Assembly: GCA_947396885.1 (NCBI GenBank)
Contig: OX377202.1
Span: forward strand, 7,006,001 to 7,070,000
Direction of reading: 5' to 3'
From: Heligmosomoides polygyrus polygyrus
Taxonomy: Eukaryota > Nematoda > Chromadorea > Rhabditida > Heligmosomidae
DNA: 64,000 nucleotides
Below the pieces are notes generated by a model. It ran no database searches, had not been told where the DNA came from, and worked only from the letters and a program-made list of their open reading frames with translations. Positions 11,480 to 23,400 of this stretch are shown here, in pieces. A program made the position numbers and the translations under genes. Positions within the stretch are counted from its first letter, which is position 1, and the number at the start of each line of letters is the position of its first letter.

Positions 11480-11670
11480 TCGAAGACCTAGCCAAGCAAC
11501 GCCAAAAGTAGGAGACCTCGCACTGATTTGTAATCCAATACCTTCACGAAATGGCTGGCGCCTGGCTTGAACCATAGAAACAAAGACTGGCAGCGATGGA
11601 GCTATACGAAAAGTGGAACTCTACTCGCGAAAAATTGATCGCCCTGCAAACCACATCATTCCACTACAGA
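11480..11670 (+). pseudogene. BEL/Pao C-terminal domain remnant (DUF5641-type)
   Basis: VGDLALICNPIPSRNGWRLA, then ETKTGSDGAIRKVELYS and RKIDRPANHIIPL. These match the domain that ends BEL/Pao Pol, 'VGD.VL......R..W..A.I.....G.DG..R'. Confidence 0.8.
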
Positions 11671-11759
11671 TCACGTACGCCGATCCGAAAACTTGTACAA
11701 CGTTCTAAAAAAACACAATTAACAAAGCAACGAGCACCTGGATACAACATCTTGGTATA

Positions 11760-12626
11760 ACCTTCGTGCACAACATCCCATTTCATACACGGAGAAAATA
11801 GTAACATCGCTCTCTTCAGGGAAACCGGAACCTCATTAAGCTAAATGGTTTCTGTTCTACATTATGATCGTTAGTTCCACCAAACAGTGGAGCCAAACAA
11901 TAAACCCAACAACAATGCACCACACGGATACCTATCACACACTCCTATGCTAATATCCACAGCACCTCAGCCGCCGCGAATGCACCGGTCACAACAACAC
12001 AAAAACATCTACCACCAGAACATCATCATCAAAACCCCTACCACCAAAACCACTAAACGACATCTAGAAATACCGAACCACTACCAACCCTCTACCATCA
12101 GCCACTGAACGACAACCAGAAACGCCGTGTTATCGCTAATACACCTGCCATCCACCAAACGACCAGCAGTGCCGAACCACCACCAATTACCTCACCTCCA
12201 ACCTTACCATATCCTACCATACACCTCACTTCCTGGTTGCCTGTTGTAGGCAAGAGTATCAAGGATTACAAAGACCAACGGCACACCAGTACCATAACAC
12301 TATCAAGACATCAGGAGGTTGATTTCTTCATTACCGAAGGATATGAAGGATTGCGAAGATCAACAGCTTATCAGAATCGCAATGAAGACACAGTGGTTTA
12401 TTTAATAAGATTAGAGTAGAGTTTAAAAGTGTTCCCACCGTTCTGCGGGGAGCCAGTTCAGTTAAGTTCTATCGCTCCACAAGGACTCATTTGCAGAAGC
12501 AACGTGGTAGCCGCAGTCACTGCAAAATACAATTTCCAGCCGAGATAACAATACATACAAGGTGACAGTGAAATAGAAATATAACTAGATCGCTGCATAG
12601 GACTTGCTCCCTGAGTCCGTTTTGCG
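11760..12626. other. unassigned, CA-rich stretch between BEL integrase and RTE
   Basis: 11880-12240 is rich in ACC/CCA with no stable frame. 12440-12626 may belong to a BEL third (envelope-like) frame continuing past the RTE insertion. I see no confident gene here. Confidence 0.4.
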
Positions 12627-12666
12627 GGCAAATTGCCTGTGATCTTCTTCTTCTTCTCCTGAGCGT

Positions 12667-15600
12667 TTAGTCCCGCGCAGTCGCAGGGTCCGCTGTTCTT
12701 GTGATCTGTCGCCACCTCATCCTATCAAGGGCGTCATCTGCCGTGGCGCCGACTTCGGCGAGATCTCTCTTGATGACGTCCTTCCATCTTTTCCTAGGGG
12801 CTCCTCTCGGACGCTTTCCGGGTGCGTCGTAATCTAGGGCCAACCTTGTGGGGTGATCCTCTGGTCTTCTGAGGACGTGTCCATACCACCTCAGGCGCTG
12901 CTCTCTCATCTTCAGCTGGGTCGGGGCAGTCTTCATCACTGCCCTAACATCCTCGTTTCGCACCCTGTCCCGACGGGTCCATCCACATGCCCACCTCAGC
13001 ATCCTCATCTCCGCCGCGTGCAGTTGCCGCTCCTGCGCCTTACCCAGGGCCCAGCACTCACTGCCGTAGAGGAGGGCAGGTCTTACAACTGTTCTATAGA
13101 GCTTGCCTTTGAGCGTCCTGGAGCATCTACGGTCGCAGAGGATCCCTGTGGACTCCCTCCACTTGAGCCAGGCTGCGCTTATCCGTCCCCTGACCGCCTG
13201 GTCCACACTTCCTTCCTCGGATAGGTCACTTCCGAGGTAGCGGAATTCTTCCACCTTCTCGATCGTTTCCCCTTGGCAGTCTAGGATCGATCCAGCGCAC
13301 TGCTCAGAGCTGATGAACTTCGTCTTCTTCACGTTCAGCCGTAGGCCGTTGTCCGCAAGGGCTCTCTGCCACAGCTGCACCTTCTCCTCCAGCTCCTCCT
13401 GGTTGTCGGCTACTAGGGCGATGTCGTCCGCGTAGAGGATCGTTCTGAGAGGGTCTTTCTCAAGATGGTTCACTATAGAGTCAAGCGTCAGCAGGAAGAG
13501 GAACGAGCTCAGAGCCGACCCTTGGTGTACCCCCACTGTGATGTCCACTTTCCTTGTCACCCCGTGTGGAGTTCGTATCGCCGCTTTCGAGCCCTCGTAC
13601 ATGTCCCTTATGACCGTGATCAGACGTTCCGGGACACCCCTTCCTCGAAGGGCATTCCAGATTACGGCTCGAGCTAGCCTGTCGTAGGCCTTCTCCAGAT
13701 CCAGGAATGCCAGGTAGCAGGGTTTTCGTTTCTCCCGATTTTTCTCCATCACCTGACGAACGATGAAGATGGCGTCTGTGGTGGACCTCTCAGGCATGAA
13801 GCCCCACTGCACCTGGGAGATGGGTACCATCTCCCTCAGCCTTGAGTCTACCAGTCGTTCGTAGATCTTCATCGTGTGTGAGATCAGTTTGATCCCTCGG
13901 TAGTTGGAGCATTCGGAAGCGTCTCCCTTCTGCTTGAAGATGGGGACTATGGTGCTGTTCCTCCAGTCATCCGGCATCTCACCTTCTTTCGTGATTCTGT
14001 TGAGGAACTGCGTCAGCCAGTTGATTCCGAGGTCCCCGAGCACCTTCCAAGCCTCTACTGGCACACCGTCAGGCCCTGCTGCCTTTCCGAGTTTCATCTT
14101 CCGTATGGCCTTGCGAACCTCTTCTTGGGTCCAGGGTGGGATGGGCCCTTCCGTTGGCTGTTCTTCCTCGGCCTCCCGACGAGGGAACTCCTCGTTCAGG
14201 AGTTCCTTGAAGTACTCCTCCCATCTCTCTCTGACCTCGACCGGCTTCCGTAACACTCTACCGTCAGCACTCTTCACAGTCTTCACTACTCGAATGTCGA
14301 GGCTAGCTCTATGACGCGCCTTGGCCAGGCGGATGGCGAACTTCTCTCCCTCTGGCCCGTCTAGTTTCTCGTACAGGGCATCCATCTCCGCGTTCTTTGC
14401 CTTCGCTACAGCTGTTTTTGCTAGCCTCTTCAGCTTCCTGTAGGCTGTGAGATGCTCGGGTGCCCTCGTCTTTTGCCACAGCTTGTAGGCCTCTTTCTTC
14501 CTCTTCACCGCAGCCTGCACCTCTTCGTTCCAGAACCATGCCGATTTATTCCCTCTGGTTCCTCCCTTTGTTTCTCCCAGGGTTTCCTTGGCACATCTCA
14601 GGATTGTTTCGGCTACCCTCCTCCAGGTCTCATTCACGGGACCAGCTGGATCTGGAAGGCCTGCTTCGAGCACTGCCCTTCGTAGCTCGTTCCGCTCTGA
14701 ACCCCGCAGTCTCCACCATCGGATCCTGGGTTCCGTCCTCACTTTGGGCCTGGTGGGTAGAGGTATGCTAAGGTCGGCTACCAAGGGTCTGTGCTGTGAT
14801 GCCACGTCTTCTCCCGGAATGACCTTCACATTCCGGACTGTTTTCAGGGTAGCCCTTCGAACCAGGATGTGGTCGACCTCAGTTCTTCTTCCTCCGCTAG
14901 CATAGGTCACCTTCTGGCTCTCCCTCTTCGCGAAGAAGGTGCTACAGACAGCCAGGTCGTGGGCGATAGCCAGATCCAGAATTCGTTCTCCATCCGGGTT
15001 TACCAGGCCGATCCCTTTTCCTCCATGAACCCTTTCCACTCCTCTTCTTCCACTCCCCACATGCCCGTTCATGTCCCCTGCTATGGAGAGGTAGTCGCCT
15101 TCTGGTACGGACCTTATGGCTTCCTCGAGCGAGAGGTAGAAGTCATCCTTGTCGTACTCGGAGCATCCGGTCTGCGGAGCGTAGACAGACATGATGGTCC
15201 AGTAACCCTCCTTCGTGTCCAGCCGCAGTGACATGATGCGGTCGTTTATTCTTTGGACAGCCGCTACTGAATCCTTGAGGGACTCCGCGACAGCTATCCC
15301 TACCCCGTTCCTCTTGGTGTCCTCTCCGTTGTAGTACAGCTTGACCCCTTCTCCGATCTCCTTGGCTTTCGCCCCTTTCCATCGCGTTTCCTGCAGACAC
15401 AGGACTTGTATCCTTCTGCGCTTCATCAGGTCAGCCACTTCCCTAGATCTCCCGGTCAGCGTTCCCACATTCAGAGTCCCCAGTCGAACTAGCTTCTTTA
15501 GCCGAGGTCGTTCGGCCCTCGGTAGCCCTCGCATACTGACCACAGAACTCGGGCGGGGGTTCTGTGCGCCACTTCCGGGTGACGTCCTAGCCTTTACACT

Positions 15601-15714
15601 GATTCTATTGCGACTTGTGATCATGGTTTTGTGACGAGGTTTCTCCATCAGCCGGCCTGTCAACCTGGGCCTGACGCTGGAACCGTTGCCATTTTTGCAA
15701 TTTTTGCAGGGCAT
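12667..15714 (-). CDS. RTE endonuclease-reverse transcriptase
   Basis: An uninterrupted frame; I place the start at the first ATG (15714, about 1015 residues). The frame also stays open upstream to a GTG at 15777, through the tRNA-like leader. Order: short basic N-terminus; APE-type endonuclease from RLGTLNVGTLTGR through LQETRW, GDMNGHVG, DHILV and the catalytic ASQHRPLVADL; a linker rich in Lys/Arg; reverse transcriptase with GPDGVPVEAW, FLDLEKAYDR, GVHQGSALS and the catalytic YADDIALVA box; then the conserved RTE C-terminal region with RTLKGKLYRT, LLYGSECWAL and LRWYGHVLRR. It nicks DNA and primes reverse transcription at the nick. All key residues appear present, so it may encode active protein. 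GC content is clearly higher than its surroundings. Confidence 0.93.
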   Translation of the reverse strand: MPCKNCKNGNGSSVRPRLTGRLMEKPRHKTMITSRNRISVKARTSPGSGAQNPRPSSVVSMRGLPRAERPRLKKLVRLGTLNVGTLTGRSREVADLMKRRRIQVLCLQETRWKGAKAKEIGEGVKLYYNGEDTKRNGVGIAVAESLKDSVAAVQRINDRIMSLRLDTKEGYWTIMSVYAPQTGCSEYDKDDFYLSLEEAIRSVPEGDYLSIAGDMNGHVGSGRRGVERVHGGKGIGLVNPDGERILDLAIAHDLAVCSTFFAKRESQKVTYASGGRRTEVDHILVRRATLKTVRNVKVIPGEDVASQHRPLVADLSIPLPTRPKVRTEPRIRWWRLRGSERNELRRAVLEAGLPDPAGPVNETWRRVAETILRCAKETLGETKGGTRGNKSAWFWNEEVQAAVKRKKEAYKLWQKTRAPEHLTAYRKLKRLAKTAVAKAKNAEMDALYEKLDGPEGEKFAIRLAKARHRASLDIRVVKTVKSADGRVLRKPVEVRERWEEYFKELLNEEFPRREAEEEQPTEGPIPPWTQEEVRKAIRKMKLGKAAGPDGVPVEAWKVLGDLGINWLTQFLNRITKEGEMPDDWRNSTIVPIFKQKGDASECSNYRGIKLISHTMKIYERLVDSRLREMVPISQVQWGFMPERSTTDAIFIVRQVMEKNREKRKPCYLAFLDLEKAYDRLARAVIWNALRGRGVPERLITVIRDMYEGSKAAIRTPHGVTRKVDITVGVHQGSALSSFLFLLTLDSIVNHLEKDPLRTILYADDIALVADNQEELEEKVQLWQRALADNGLRLNVKKTKFISSEQCAGSILDCQGETIEKVEEFRYLGSDLSEEGSVDQAVRGRISAAWLKWRESTGILCDRRCSRTLKGKLYRTVVRPALLYGSECWALGKAQERQLHAAEMRMLRWACGWTRRDRVRNEDVRAVMKTAPTQLKMREQRLRWYGHVLRRPEDHPTRLALDYDAPGKRPRGAPRKRWKDVIKRDLAEVGATADDALDRMRWRQITRTADPATARD

Positions 15715-15795
15715 GGCGTGCCCGAGCCGGGAGTCGAACCTGTGATCGTTTGTGCATGAAACTACACTACTAACCACTAGGCTAACTCGGCTCTT
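15715..15795 (-). promoter_or_regulatory. tRNA-like 5' leader of the RTE LINE
   Basis: Reading the minus strand, the element begins AAGAGCCGAGTTAGCC and contains an A-box-like TAGCCTAGTGGTTAG (15784-15770) and an exact B-box GGTTCGACTCC (15740-15730). A CCGAG/CTCGG pair could form part of an acceptor stem. It resembles a degenerate tRNA gene and could be an internal Pol III-type promoter. Function is inferred. Confidence 0.7.
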
Positions 15796-15812
15796 GGCAA
15801 ATTGCCTGTGAT

Positions 15813-17160
15813 ATCTACACTTTATCGCTAATCCCGAGTGTTGGCAGAGATTTTCAATAGCTATAACAGCACTGATTTATCACTTTCTGATACTATCGGT
15901 ATCCCTGCTTACATGTAACACAACAACTGTACAAAGGTTTAATAGGCCTGTGCCGCAAATAACTACCCCACGGTAAAAATGCCGACAAATTGAAAACGTT
16001 TTGAAATTCGTCTGAGTGCATACCGTTAGTTGAAACAGGTAAGCAAAGGACAACAAAATGAAAACCTTCAGCTATAGTTCGGATTTTAGCAGTACGGCGG
16101 TAGTCCAAGTGACCTTTGGATGTCAACATACGGCAATTATCTCACCCTGAAGTTCAATATGTAACTTAACAAACAAGATTTGCAGTAACCATGCTACAAT
16201 CATAGCAAAGCTCACAGTGCAATTAGAAATAATGGAAACAACTTCAACTATCGAAGCCACGAAATTTACATTACAAAAATAACTAGAAGAGCTCAAACTA
16301 CGGTGTAGAAAGGAAACTTTATATTGCACCCGTAACACGTTAACACAACTGTCATATCGAAAACGATGTACCCACATGGACACATGTACAGGATTCAAAT
16401 GCGCTAAAATCTTACCCGATACGCTTGTTGAAGAACTCGACATGTCTATTAACTAAACGAAAATAACCATACAGCTGAGTGATGTGGTGGCCTCGGATGT
16501 TCAGTCGGATACCCCTCGTCCGGATGTTTGTTCTATCCCATCTACCACTTTCCAGTGGACATCGAAGTTTTCGAAGTACTCCCATGCTTTTTGTGGATTG
16601 AGGCGATCAAGCCCAAGATTGGGTAACACAATTAAATAGACCAATGCAATTAAACCATGGTCAAAGAACAGTGCATTGAATGTTGCGGTGCACATATACT
16701 GTATTAGAACTTCACGAAACGCTAAATTATGTTAATGGAATAAACTCTTTTCAAATATGTCAAAATGTGGGGCAATAACAAAGCGGCAGACAGTCTGTTT
16801 GACATAGAACTACGATTCCCAGCGTTTAAACATTTCTTTCAAGTTTGCGAGAAAATCCTGCTTTACACCATAGACATTCTCATAACATTAGCCGGCGCGC
16901 TGCTTATCAGCGCCGACCATCTCAGTAAAGCATCCTCTCCAAAATTATAAACACAGGCAACAAAGGTCTACCGTCAGTTCTCCCAGTCGCAATTCCAATG
17001 AGACTTGCTCTCATCCCGTTTTCAATCCTCTACAACATCTGGAATTTATTTAAGTTTCACATCCACACTCCAACTCGAATTTTAGCTCGTCTCAGTCTTT
17101 CATATAATAAGTACAGTATCCGGGCTCTTTAAATCCAATATAAAGTTATGCAATCACCAT
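15813..17160 (+). other. degenerate coding-like debris, possible BEL third ORF
   Basis: Conceptual frames contain long but broken stretches, ending with one (16765-16947) that has a hydrophobic segment, KILLYTIDILITLAGALLI. Position after a BEL integrase would suit an envelope-like frame, but no family motif is visible, so this is only a guess. Confidence 0.25.
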
Positions 17161-17169
17161 TTTAAAACA

Positions 17170-18150
17170 ACAATTTTAGATGGCTGCAAAGGCTGATGGT
17201 GTCCTAAAGAAGCCGTCACAAACCATATAAACCAAGGACCCCAGCTGCAATACCGTCCAAATCCAGAGATGCTCACCGCGAGACTCAAGCTGAAGCAGCT
17301 GAAGCACGCATCGTTCCGGAAGCATTCCGGAGACTCGGTCGCATAGACAGCAAAGCGCACAAAATAGAGGCCAACGGACTGTCACTCATAGAAGGCCGAC
17401 TCGGATTCACAAATGCAAGTTGAACAATAAATTTCACTCAAAGAGGCAAATATACCTGAATTCTGATACAAGAGAAACTCGGAGAACACGGAACCAAATT
17501 TTACAAGGCTGTTTTTGTAACACGATTAAGATAAGCATTTCAAATAACGGAAACACTGATCATGAACACAAAAAACAAAAACACGAGGAGCATAACCAAG
17601 TCTTAAGATAACAATTACTTGAATACCATGAAGACATGTGAAAAATGCAACGTCCTTCGCTTCAGGAATTACTTAACGGTATCGACCAACGTCTTGACTC
17701 GACAGAACGCACGCTCTTTGATGCTGTAGACATCCTTCGCACGATGGAATAACAACAAGCGAGGCCACAACCTCAACAGCAGGGACCCGCAACTTCACAG
17801 CCGCGCACTCCAACAAGATGGACTGTACAAGACGAGAAGAATACTACCCCTTCTGCGAAGGTAACCATTTGGTTTCCGACTGCAAAACGTTCCAAAGATT
17901 GTCCGACAGCCGCTAATAGTGCCAAAATAGATAGCGATGCGAGCGGTGTCTTCAGGTGGCGTCGCGCCTAGCAACATCATGTTTCTTAAGCTCCACGTTT
18001 TATTGTAAGAAAGAGGGACGCACAAAAGAAGCGGCAAGACGTTGTTCTGATTAAGACAGTTTAGGAGAAAACAAATAGTAAAGGCTGAGTACAAACGGCA
18101 GTATCAAAATAACTTACCCAATACAAAAGAAAACAGAAAAAATAATACAA
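17170..18150 (+). pseudogene. LTR-retrotransposon gag remnant
   Basis: Starts MAAKADGVLKKPSQTI and later reads LQELLNGIDQRLDSTERTLF (coiled coil). After a frameshift comes YYPFCEGNHLVSDCKTF, a Cys/His knuckle of the BEL gag type with the first Cys apparently lost, then a CERC-like second knuckle. Stops and frameshifts make it a remnant, probably of a second BEL copy. Confidence 0.55.
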
Positions 18151-18648
18151 AACTCGTACGTAGCCCATCAACTTTAAACCTTTTTAATCATAAATAATTA
18201 ATGCAAAAAACATGATTAACAACAAACTCTACAGCTATTATACAATAATTTTCTGTTACCCTTTCAATTCGAAAACAGTAACAAAGGAAAAACAGTCTTT
18301 TTCTACGAACAATCTTCTTTGATGAACGGAACTCCTGTGTGAACAGTCTCCACCTAACGTCAAAAGGCTTCAACTACGATGGACACCGTCGAGCCTCATC
18401 TCATGTTCGCCTACAGAACTCTGCTGCTTCGTCATCAACGAATGTCCACAAAAGGATTCTCAACGAAGTTTGACGACTTCCGCAACGACGTTTACCTCGA
18501 CATTGTAGGCTGGGTTTGTAGATTATGGCATTACATTACATATTTATGTATTTTAATGTGTTGGTGATGTATCCACATTACCCCTTCCTGTTTAAATCAA
18601 TATTCAAAGCCAATCTTCACAACTCGAGTCTTAACATAACTTCTGCTT

Positions 18649-18960
18649 GAGGGGAGGATGGGACAGCAAAATTAACGTCATTTGTTTTACTTCTTTTGGA
18701 GTACCAGTCATGGATTTTGGTCCATGATATTTAGACCATCTAGTAGGCTCCGCCTACTTTCGACTATAAATTGAGGTCGAGGAGAGGAAATATCGAGTCG
18801 GTTCAGCTCAGTCCTATCCAGGCTACTCCGCTTCAGTCCGGTTGTACGATCATGGAACCTTTGGACTCATCAGAAATTCTACGAGCGAAAGATCGTAGAA
18901 TTTCTGATGAGAATTTCTGATTCAAGGCGTTAAGCAGCTAGGCAAATTGCTGGGTAGCTG
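18649..18960 (+). repeat. BEL/Pao LTR copy 2 with polypurine tract
   Basis: A polypurine tract gaggggagga (18649-18658) lies just before TGGGACAGC, the likely LTR start. 18775-18875 matches copy 1. A perfect 17-bp hairpin (18868-18884 with 18894-18910) lies within it. The right boundary is unclear. Confidence 0.65.
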
Positions 18961-19477
18961 GCGTAAATTAATTTGATGGTGTTTCCTTACAACCTAAACA
19001 GTACATGCTATGCTTTTGAACCCCATCAACTTAGCTTATAACTGGTTATACCTCTTAGGCTCAGCCCGGCCGTCAGGCAAGCTTAGCAGTTATCGCTATT
19101 CTTCGTTCTTGCCTCGGAGCCTTATCAGGGAAGAACATCACCAATCTCTTATTCTTTGTTGTGGGCTTTGAGCCTTTGGATGTCTCTCATTGTCAGACTT
19201 TTTACTGGAAAGATGCATTTGCTAATTCTACTGTTCTCTTTTGTCACTAATCGTGATCATCCCATCATGTTCTTTCTGCACTATCGCCTCTTGTCTATAA
19301 AATTTACATTGTAAGCAACCGCTCGGAATGCGTATGCTCTTCAGTTTCATATTAACTCTTTCTCTAATTTTGTTCATTTTTGAGTTTGAAGTGTCTACTG
19401 TTGAGTTTTTTTGAGACAGAAGTTCGCCTACTGTTCTTTGATGCTTTATCGTGCCCTTTTGCGCATAAATAAATAAA

Positions 19478-19700
19478 TAAGGTCTGAAGATCAACAATGA
19501 TTTCAAAACTACAGCTTCCTTAATCACTCTTATTTCTAAGTGGTTTGTAGCGCACTTCACGGTTGTTTTTAAGAAAAATAAAAATAAAAATATCAAAAGG
19601 TGTTTTGTAATAATAATATCGAGTATCGAGAACCACCGGAATTCCATTAGACCTTTATCCAGTCCAAATAATGCTCCGGTTGACTTCAAACGTTTGCGAA
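19478..19700 (+). repeat. BEL/Pao post-LTR leader, copy 2
   Basis: 'ggtctgaagatcaacaatga' and the following 200 bp match the leader after LTR copy 1 (6891-7150). This LTR therefore served as a 5' LTR for a now truncated element. Confidence 0.6.
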
Positions 19701-19951
19701 TCTCCTTGAAAAGTTTGGTTCGTTTTGGTTGGAAAACTGTACGCAATTAGATATGAAAGTGTTATCATTGTCCTCAGATTTGGATGAACAAAGTAATAAA
19801 TAAATAAGGAAATAAATAAAACAATGTCTCCCTCCAATTTTTGAATGATTTTCTCAAACGATTCCAAAATGACGCTAGATGGATGTTTAGTTAGTTTAGT
19901 TTAAATTTAGTTTTTAACGTGCTATCAAATAGCACCGAGCGCCTGCTGTAA

Positions 19952-20055
19952 GGAAGCGTTTAGTGTGCACGCGACGCGTGACGCGATGTAATGATAAGCT
20001 CCCATATCGATCACGCGGAGCGATAAGTCAATATGAGTGCACACTAAACGCTCCC
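19952..20055. mobile_element. MITE-S copy 1, 104 bp
   Basis: TIRs GGAAGCGTTTAGTGTGCAC / GTGCACACTAAACGCTCCC, same family as 49159-49292. TAA at left, TAT at right. Sequence just right of it (20056-20110) looks tRNA-like (ggctcgagaccc), possibly the disrupted host site. Confidence 0.8.
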
Positions 20056-20298
20056 TATGGCCCAGCATCCTGCCCGTAAAGTAGAGGGTGCGGGCTCGAG
20101 ACCCTCCTTGCGCAAGAGCTTTATTCGCATCTATGCGTCCATCCTACAGCTTATAAGCTCTATAACAAAGACAAACATGCAAAACAGCAATTCAGCTTCT
20201 GCAGATAGACGATAGCAATGAGTGTAAATTTTTATCATTATTAGAATTTTGAAGCAATTAACGAATCAGTGAGTCGTGGCAGTCCCGAGTGAGCAGAT

Positions 20299-20418
20299 CT
20301 ATGGAGCAATTTTGTGATATCGAATAAACGTGTGTTCTTGCATGCCGTGCGTCAACGTCTCCATGTTTAACCGAGCCTGTAGTGTGTTCTTGTCCAGTAA
20401 CGTCCACTCCCTGATGAG
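20299..20418 (-). CDS. exon 6, C-terminus of nitrobindin domain and stop
   Basis: Acceptor TTCACTTGCAG. It encodes 39 residues (EWTLLDKNTLQARLNMETL, then a GMQEHTFIRYHK tail) and ends at TAG. The His in QEH lies where nitrobindins carry the haem-ligating histidine; that role is inferred from family position only. Confidence 0.85.
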   Translation of the reverse strand, partial: LIREWTLLDKNTLQARLNMETLTHGMQEHTFIRYHKIAP

Positions 20419-23400
20419 CTGCAAGTGAAATCACATTAGAATTCGTCAACGTAGAAGAATACTGAGCATTTCATATAGGTATTGGATGAACAACAGACCT
20501 GCTGACTTTTATTCAAACTCTTTATTACTTAAGTCTACTATTTGGTTATCCTGAAAGATTTGCACGAAATTTCTCGTTTTTTTCGGATCATTTGAACTTC
20601 ATTGAGAGTAGGTATCGATCAACAAGACAGCCGATATTATGATTCACGACTTATACCCTCCCCCTCACTAGACCATCAATTACAGAAGCTCGGAACTCTA
20701 GCGGCTGCAAGCCAAAGAAGATCGAGATCTCACCTCCTAGTTTTGTGTGACCAAAGAATTTCTTAGCAAGAAGCGCAGCAGCTAATGTGCTCTGAACTTC
20801 ACAACCGTCGGTAGTTTTTTGGTAAGTTTTGCCAGGAGAAGTGAAGCGCTGTCAAGAAATAAATCAATATAGTCAATTCTCCTACGCTTTAGATGAGTTG
20901 CAGCTGCTAAACTGTGTAGTTATAATGCGTTGTAGTGAAGTCGGAGAAAGCGCCGGCTGTTGTTTAAGCTCGAGTTGCGGTTCTTGGTTCGGGCTTTTCG
21001 CTTAGGAGAACGCGAATTCTCCATCTATAGAGGGTCGACGAATTGGTACCAGACCTATCTGGGAAGTAAGAAACACTGACTAGTTTGTCAGCTGGCTACC
21101 GCAAGTCATAGTATGGGCCAAATGCGCATCCAGAGTGTTTTAAAGTAGAATGCATGGCGCATCCCAGGTGAGAATTGATTAGCGCATAAGAAGAGATACC
21201 CAAAAAATTGTTGTGGAGTACTTGTGCGAGTGGAGAGAAAACCCAGCGAGCTGTTCCGAAGAAGACGTGGATGATACGAGTAGAGTTAGGATAAAGGATA
21301 AAGGATGGCGTTACTCAATTCCTTTTGGATGCGCCACGCATTCTACTTCGCCGGGATATCGTGGAGGCGATTTGAATGCGTATTTGGCCATGCAATGACT
21401 GTGGTGGCCAGCCGATGAACAAGTCGGCGCTTTACCTTTCCCAGGTAAGTCCTGCACTAGTTCACCAATCCCGAGGGATGGATAGCTCGGTTAGTCTGGG
21501 CGGGAAATCCGAACCAAGCACCTGATATCGGGTGCACGCGACAGCCGACGCCTCCCCCGACTGCGCCACACGCGATCATGCACGGAAAGACTTGAGTGAA
21601 CGCGGCCTCTATAGAGCGTGCTAGAGAAACGATTGGATGCTTTGGTCCATCTTTAGAGCTGGCGCCCTGTTGGGGAGGAAATAGATAAGTAAGTATATCA
21701 GCCAGCACGGTAAAGTTAAGCAAAAACTGTCGAAAAGTCATGATCGTCTCCTTGGAAGAATAGCACTTTGAGTAACGAATCTAGACCACATCACCGAACA
21801 TTCAGAAAGCCGCCCAAAATATGCATACCATTATCACGTCAACCTGGACACTTCACGTCAAATTGGACACTCGGGTAGGCAATTTTTTAAACAAAGAAGG
21901 TTATTCTAAATTTTTCTCGAAAAAAATTGTTCTGATCGTTCATGTGTATTGGTTTCTTCTGTGCCGAACGAGGTTTTTATGGTGGAACTCTTACTATCCA
22001 GCATGACGTTTCGTGTCGTCGTCTTCAGAGGCGATACGCGGTCAGCATAATATGTAAAAGCTCCGCCATGAAAACCTCGTTCGGCACCCAAGAAACTAAT
22101 ACATATCAAGTTACCATTCGAGGTTTTACGAAGAGAGGAGCTGGAATCTTGTTCTGATCGTCTGAAGGAGTCGTATAACAAACTTCTTTTGATTTCTAAG
22201 ATTTTAATTTCTGCAGCGTCAAACTGTTTTAGAGTGTTTAATATGATATGAAATTGGAATGCAATAGATTGCTTTTCATCTCAAGTGTATGCTCCGAATT
22301 GGTATAAGCATCACTTTTATTTCTTTGTTTATTCTATTTCAATTCAATCATCAATTTTCCTGAGACCCATTATGTGGTTTATTATGTAGTTTAGAAAGAG
22401 TAGCCTAGAACGACCCACTCGAATCCTGTGAAGTTTATGAATGTTAAGCATAATCTTAAGGAATGTCAATTCACTTACGTCATGGACGGGCAAATCGCGG
22501 CTGAAGCTGATTCGGCCAACGTCCTTTAACTGGAACTTGATCTGAGAGCCTTTGATTGGACCCTCTTCAACAGTCACGAATCCTGAAACTTTCACCAGCT
22601 ATAAAATAGCGGTATCATAAGATAAATACTTCATTTTTGTCATTGCAATGTGAAACCCTCCGACTCCTTACAAAGGAAGTCTCCCAAAGGTGTGAAGGCG
22701 TGTGCACAACGCTCATCAACCTCTACGACACTCCACGAGACTCGGTGGCGCAGTCGGCAGGAGTGCCGCCTCATGGGAGCACACCAGCGGGTGTTTCAGT
22801 TCGAGTCTGAGTGCTGTCTATGTCTTTGCACATATTAAGTTTGTTGTCGTTACGCTTTCCATGAGCACAAGAGTCAATTTTAGACCATCAATGCTTACAA
22901 CAAACCAAGGCTGTCTATTTGTGCCTTCGTATGTGCTAGTTTTTCAACTATTAGGGGGGGGGCAAAAGTAATGAGACACCCTATGCCGTGTCTATATCTC
23001 GTGGCTGGAGTCTGGTTTCGTGCTTGTCGTATTTGTATGTTTGTATGCTACTTACTGAAGCCCATCTGAGAAGTTACCACTTCCGCCCTTTCCAGAATCA
23101 TGCCAAAACCCCAGTCTGACGAGTCGACCTGTGTCGCGCAAATCTCGCCCAATTCCCAACCCCGAGCAGCCTGGGCTCAATACTCACGCAAGATGAGAAA
23201 TACGTCTTCTACCTTAACCCTGCCAAGCAGCGAGTCTGGGCGAGGCCTGGTGACCTGTTACCGACCTTCGTTCGGCGAGATGTTCACGGCGAGAAGCATC
23301 TTTGGAGCTTTTGGGTCTACGCTCATGGATCGGTTTACCGGAAGCTGTTTCCCAAGAGCACTACGATGAACTCCAAGGCCATGGTGAACGAAATAGAACA

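Larger units (their letters stand above)
5280..11760 (+). mobile_element. decayed BEL/Pao LTR retrotransposon with nested insertions
   Basis: An LTR-like segment (about 5280-5368 plus 6645-6895, split by a Tc1/mariner element) is followed in order by a leader, gag, zinc knuckles, RT with a YVDN box, RNase H, integrase and a BEL-type C-terminal domain. Stops and frameshifts are frequent throughout. The LTR matches a second copy at 18659 onward (shared block 6680-6775 with 18775-18875), and the leader at 6891-7150 matches 19478-19690. A 3' LTR directly after 11760 was not recognised. Confidence 0.8.
12644..15795 (-). mobile_element. full-length RTE-clade non-LTR retrotransposon (LINE)
   Basis: Flanked by a perfect 17-bp target site duplication, ggcaaattgcctgtgat, at 12627-12643 and 15796-15812. 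On its own strand it starts with a tRNA-like 5' end, has one long frame and ends with a 23-nt 3' UTR that finishes in a short GAA repeat. A short 3' UTR with a simple-repeat tail is typical of RTE elements. The perfect duplication and open frame indicate recent insertion. It lies between the BEL integrase remnant and further LTR-element debris. Confidence 0.93.

Noticed and set aside
12853..15634. Plus-strand and alternative minus-strand frames of 60-136 codons
   Set aside because: Shadows of the long RTE reading frame caused by its high GC content.
22738..22815. Functional tRNA gene
   Set aside because: Boxes are good but the acceptor and anticodon stems do not form properly, and the sequence is repeated in transposon arms. 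I found no convincing intact tRNA in the window.
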